The notes below the pieces were generated by a model. It was not told the DNA's origin. It worked only from the letters and a program-made list of their open reading frames with translations, and did no database searches. A program made the translations under genes and the position numbers. From positions 1-34,983 of the forward strand of contig CALDYC010000133.1 in NCBI GenBank assembly GCA_937941245.1: 34,983 bases of DNA, read 5' to 3'. The stretch is from an uncultured Acidimicrobiales bacterium. GTDB lineage: Bacteria > Actinomycetota > Acidimicrobiia > Acidimicrobiales > UBA10347. This document shows, piece by piece, positions 33,198 through 34,983 of this stretch. Within the stretch, counting starts at the first letter, position 1; every line of letters begins with the position of its first letter.

Positions 33198-34064
33198 TCA
33201 GCCCTTATTGGCTCCGAGTGCCAGACCGCCAATGAAGTGGCGGCGCAACAGCAGGTAGACAATCAGTGTCGGCAGAACCACGATCAGCGAGCCTGCTGCC
33301 ACCAGATTGTCGTCGGTAAAGAACTCGCCGCTCAGGTTACGCAGCGAGGAAGTAATCGGTAGATCGTCGCCCTGCTGGATGAGGGCGACGGCCCAGAAGT
33401 AGTCGTTGTAGATCCACGCAAACTCGAGCGTGGCGAGAGCAGCAATGGCCGGACGAGTGAGCGGCATGACGATTTGCCAGTACTGCCGCCACACGCTGGC
33501 CCCATCGACCATGGCGGCCTCGTTGAGTTCTTTAGGCAGTGTCTTCATGTAATTCGCGAGCACGAACGTGCAGAATCCGGACTGGAAGGCGACGTTGATC
33601 AGGATCAGCCCGATCAGGCTGCCTCGTAACTCACCGCTCTCAGAAATAAGCGGGATCTCGGGCATTGGAATGCGCAAGTACAGCTGGAATAGGGGCTGGA
33701 TAATCGCCTGAGGCGGAAGCAGGTTGCCCGCCGTGAAAAGCATGAGCAAGGCGATGTTGAACTTCCAGCTGAATCGGCTGACCGCAAAGGCAACCATGCT
33801 GGCAAAGAAAAGCGTGATGACGACCGCTGGCACCACGATGACGAACGTGATCAAGAAATGGCGACCCATGTCGCCTCGGTCCCAGGCCTCGGTGAAATTG
33901 TCCCAGGTGAGCGTGTCGGGCCACGAGAAGAAACCATCGACCGACGTCTCGCTGTATGGCCGAAATGACGAGAAGACCATGCCCACCATCGGCACCATCC
34001 AGAGGATGCCGAGTCCGATCAAAAAGACGTGAGCAGCGATGCGGGGCCAGCGTTTGGTGGTCAT
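33198..34064 (-). CDS. Sugar ABC transporter permease, MalG-like
   Basis: CUT1 permease of 288 residues with about six membrane segments. The EAA loop is NEAAMVDGASVWRQYWQIVM. The ATG overlaps the stop of the upstream permease by 4 bp, and the alpha-galactosidase gene follows after 5 bp, pointing to uptake of alpha-galactosides such as raffinose or melibiose. No ATPase gene is present in the operon as seen. Confidence 0.95.
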   Translation of the reverse strand: MTTKRWPRIAAHVFLIGLGILWMVPMVGMVFSSFRPYSETSVDGFFSWPDTLTWDNFTEAWDRGDMGRHFLITFVIVVPAVVITLFFASMVAFAVSRFSWKFNIALLMLFTAGNLLPPQAIIQPLFQLYLRIPMPEIPLISESGELRGSLIGLILINVAFQSGFCTFVLANYMKTLPKELNEAAMVDGASVWRQYWQIVMPLTRPAIAALATLEFAWIYNDYFWAVALIQQGDDLPITSSLRNLSGEFFTDDNLVAAGSLIVVLPTLIVYLLLRRHFIGGLALGANKG

Positions 34065-34978
34065 GCGTCGTCTTCGCTAAACGCATTGCGCAGATAGACG
34101 ATCGCAAACACGAAGCAGACGAGTAGCAACATGACGCCGTAGGCGGAGCCACGACCGACATTGCCGGATTCGCCAAGGATGTTGTCGGTCACCAGGATCG
34201 ATAGGACATCGGTGCCGATCGGATTATTGAGTACGTCGATGATGTCGAACACACGCAGCGACGTAATCACCGTGATCACCATGATCACGATGTTCACGGG
34301 CTTGAGCGAGGGCAACACCACCCGGCGAAACACCTGCCACTCATTGGCCCCATCGATGGCTGCGGCTTCTCGCAGCGTCGGGTCGACGGACTTCAGACCT
34401 GCGAGGTACAGCACCATGACGTATCCGACGTGAATCCAGATCATCGCGACGATCAACGCAGTGAAGTTCCTCGATAAGCCATAGTCGCCCACCACGGGGA
34501 TCAGCAGGTCGGGATCACCGAGCCAGTCGATCTGATTGCCCGGTTCGGTCCGACCCAACACGGTCGACAAGATGCCCTGACCGGGTGAGTACATCACGCT
34601 CTTCCAGATAAACCCGACCACCGCCAAAGACAACACAACTGGCGCGTAGAAGATGCTCTGATACAACGCCGAGCCGCGCAGGTTTTTGTCGAGGATGTAC
34701 GCGATGAACATGCCCAGTGGTGTGCCGATCACAAAGAGCGCGAGCATGACCCACAAGTTGTTCAACAGCGACTCGTACAGGTCCTTCTCGAACACCGTGA
34801 ACAGCTGCTTGTAATTCCTGAAGCCGACCCACTTAAGTGAGCTCCAACGCACGCCGTTCCAGTTGGTGAACGACAAAATGAAGGTACCCAACGCGGGGAT
34901 CCACACCAGCAGAATGTGTAACGCCGACGGAATGGCAGTCATTGCCGTGATCGTCGATCGATCCCGGCCAGTGAGCAT
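34061..34978 (-). CDS. Sugar ABC transporter permease, MalF-like (near window edge)
   Basis: CUT1 permease of 305 residues, a normal length, with EAA loop REAAAIDGANEWQVFRRVVL. The ATG at 34978 is 5 bp from the window edge, so a longer N-terminus cannot be excluded. It pairs with the following MalG-like permease (4-bp overlap). The matching solute-binding protein gene would be expected just beyond the right edge. Confidence 0.93.
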   Translation of the reverse strand: MLTGRDRSTITAMTAIPSALHILLVWIPALGTFILSFTNWNGVRWSSLKWVGFRNYKQLFTVFEKDLYESLLNNLWVMLALFVIGTPLGMFIAYILDKNLRGSALYQSIFYAPVVLSLAVVGFIWKSVMYSPGQGILSTVLGRTEPGNQIDWLGDPDLLIPVVGDYGLSRNFTALIVAMIWIHVGYVMVLYLAGLKSVDPTLREAAAIDGANEWQVFRRVVLPSLKPVNIVIMVITVITSLRVFDIIDVLNNPIGTDVLSILVTDNILGESGNVGRGSAYGVMLLLVCFVFAIVYLRNAFSEDDA

Positions 34979-34983
34979 GGAAT

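Overview
The window is a compact, GC-rich bacterial chromosome segment with genes almost end to end and no rRNA, tRNA, CRISPR array or insertion sequence that I can see. It most likely comes from an actinobacterium. The signs are an Rv2466c-type (mycothiol-linked) reductase, a hemE-hemY pair, a 1.5-kb-residue Lhr helicase, a HelR/HelD-like motor, and many genes with a TAnnnT box 6-8 nt before the start codon and no Shine-Dalgarno, which suggests leaderless transcripts. A marine Acidimicrobiia-like lineage is my guess, not something shown.

Layout. Positions 1-3470 (minus strand): the N-terminal part of topA, cut by the window edge; nhaA with an unusual acidic C-terminus; and an RsbW/RsbV-like anti-sigma kinase and antagonist pair. 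Positions 3630-7619 (plus): an MrfA/Hrq1-type helicase and a GH13 alpha-glucosidase. Positions 7622-14372 (minus): an operon of an AglE-like binding lipoprotein, two permeases (one more than twice the usual size), an aldo/keto reductase and an SsuD-like flavin monooxygenase. A sugar importer plus SsuD-type monooxygenase plus aldo/keto reductase recalls the sulfo-SMO pathway for sulfoquinovose. Positions 14484-15891 (plus): dtd and an EamA transporter.

Positions 15869-21810 (minus): an HAD phosphatase, hemE, hemY, two UGA-containing genes, and lnt. The two UGA genes are the most interesting part. Read through one in-frame UGA, the first (18078-18377) is a HesB-like CC/Se-motif protein and the second (17407-18021) is an Rv2466c-like thioredoxin-fold reductase whose CPWC active site reads UPWC. 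Each UGA is followed by a stem-loop with a G-rich start to its apical loop 20-22 nt downstream, as expected for a bacterial SECIS element. A frame-based gene finder would drop the first gene and truncate the second. Four 17-bp tandem repeats lie directly before the first one. The adjoining lnt has Ser in place of the catalytic Cys.

Positions 21943-31018 (plus): the HelR/HelD-like motor, lhr, an NmrA-like SDR, an FxsA membrane protein, and a metallo-beta-lactamase-fold protein that has lost most of its metal ligands. Positions 31084-34978 (minus): a GH36 alpha-galactosidase with two CUT1 permeases; its binding protein is probably just beyond the right edge. Neither sugar transporter has an ATPase gene here, so a shared ATPase elsewhere is likely.
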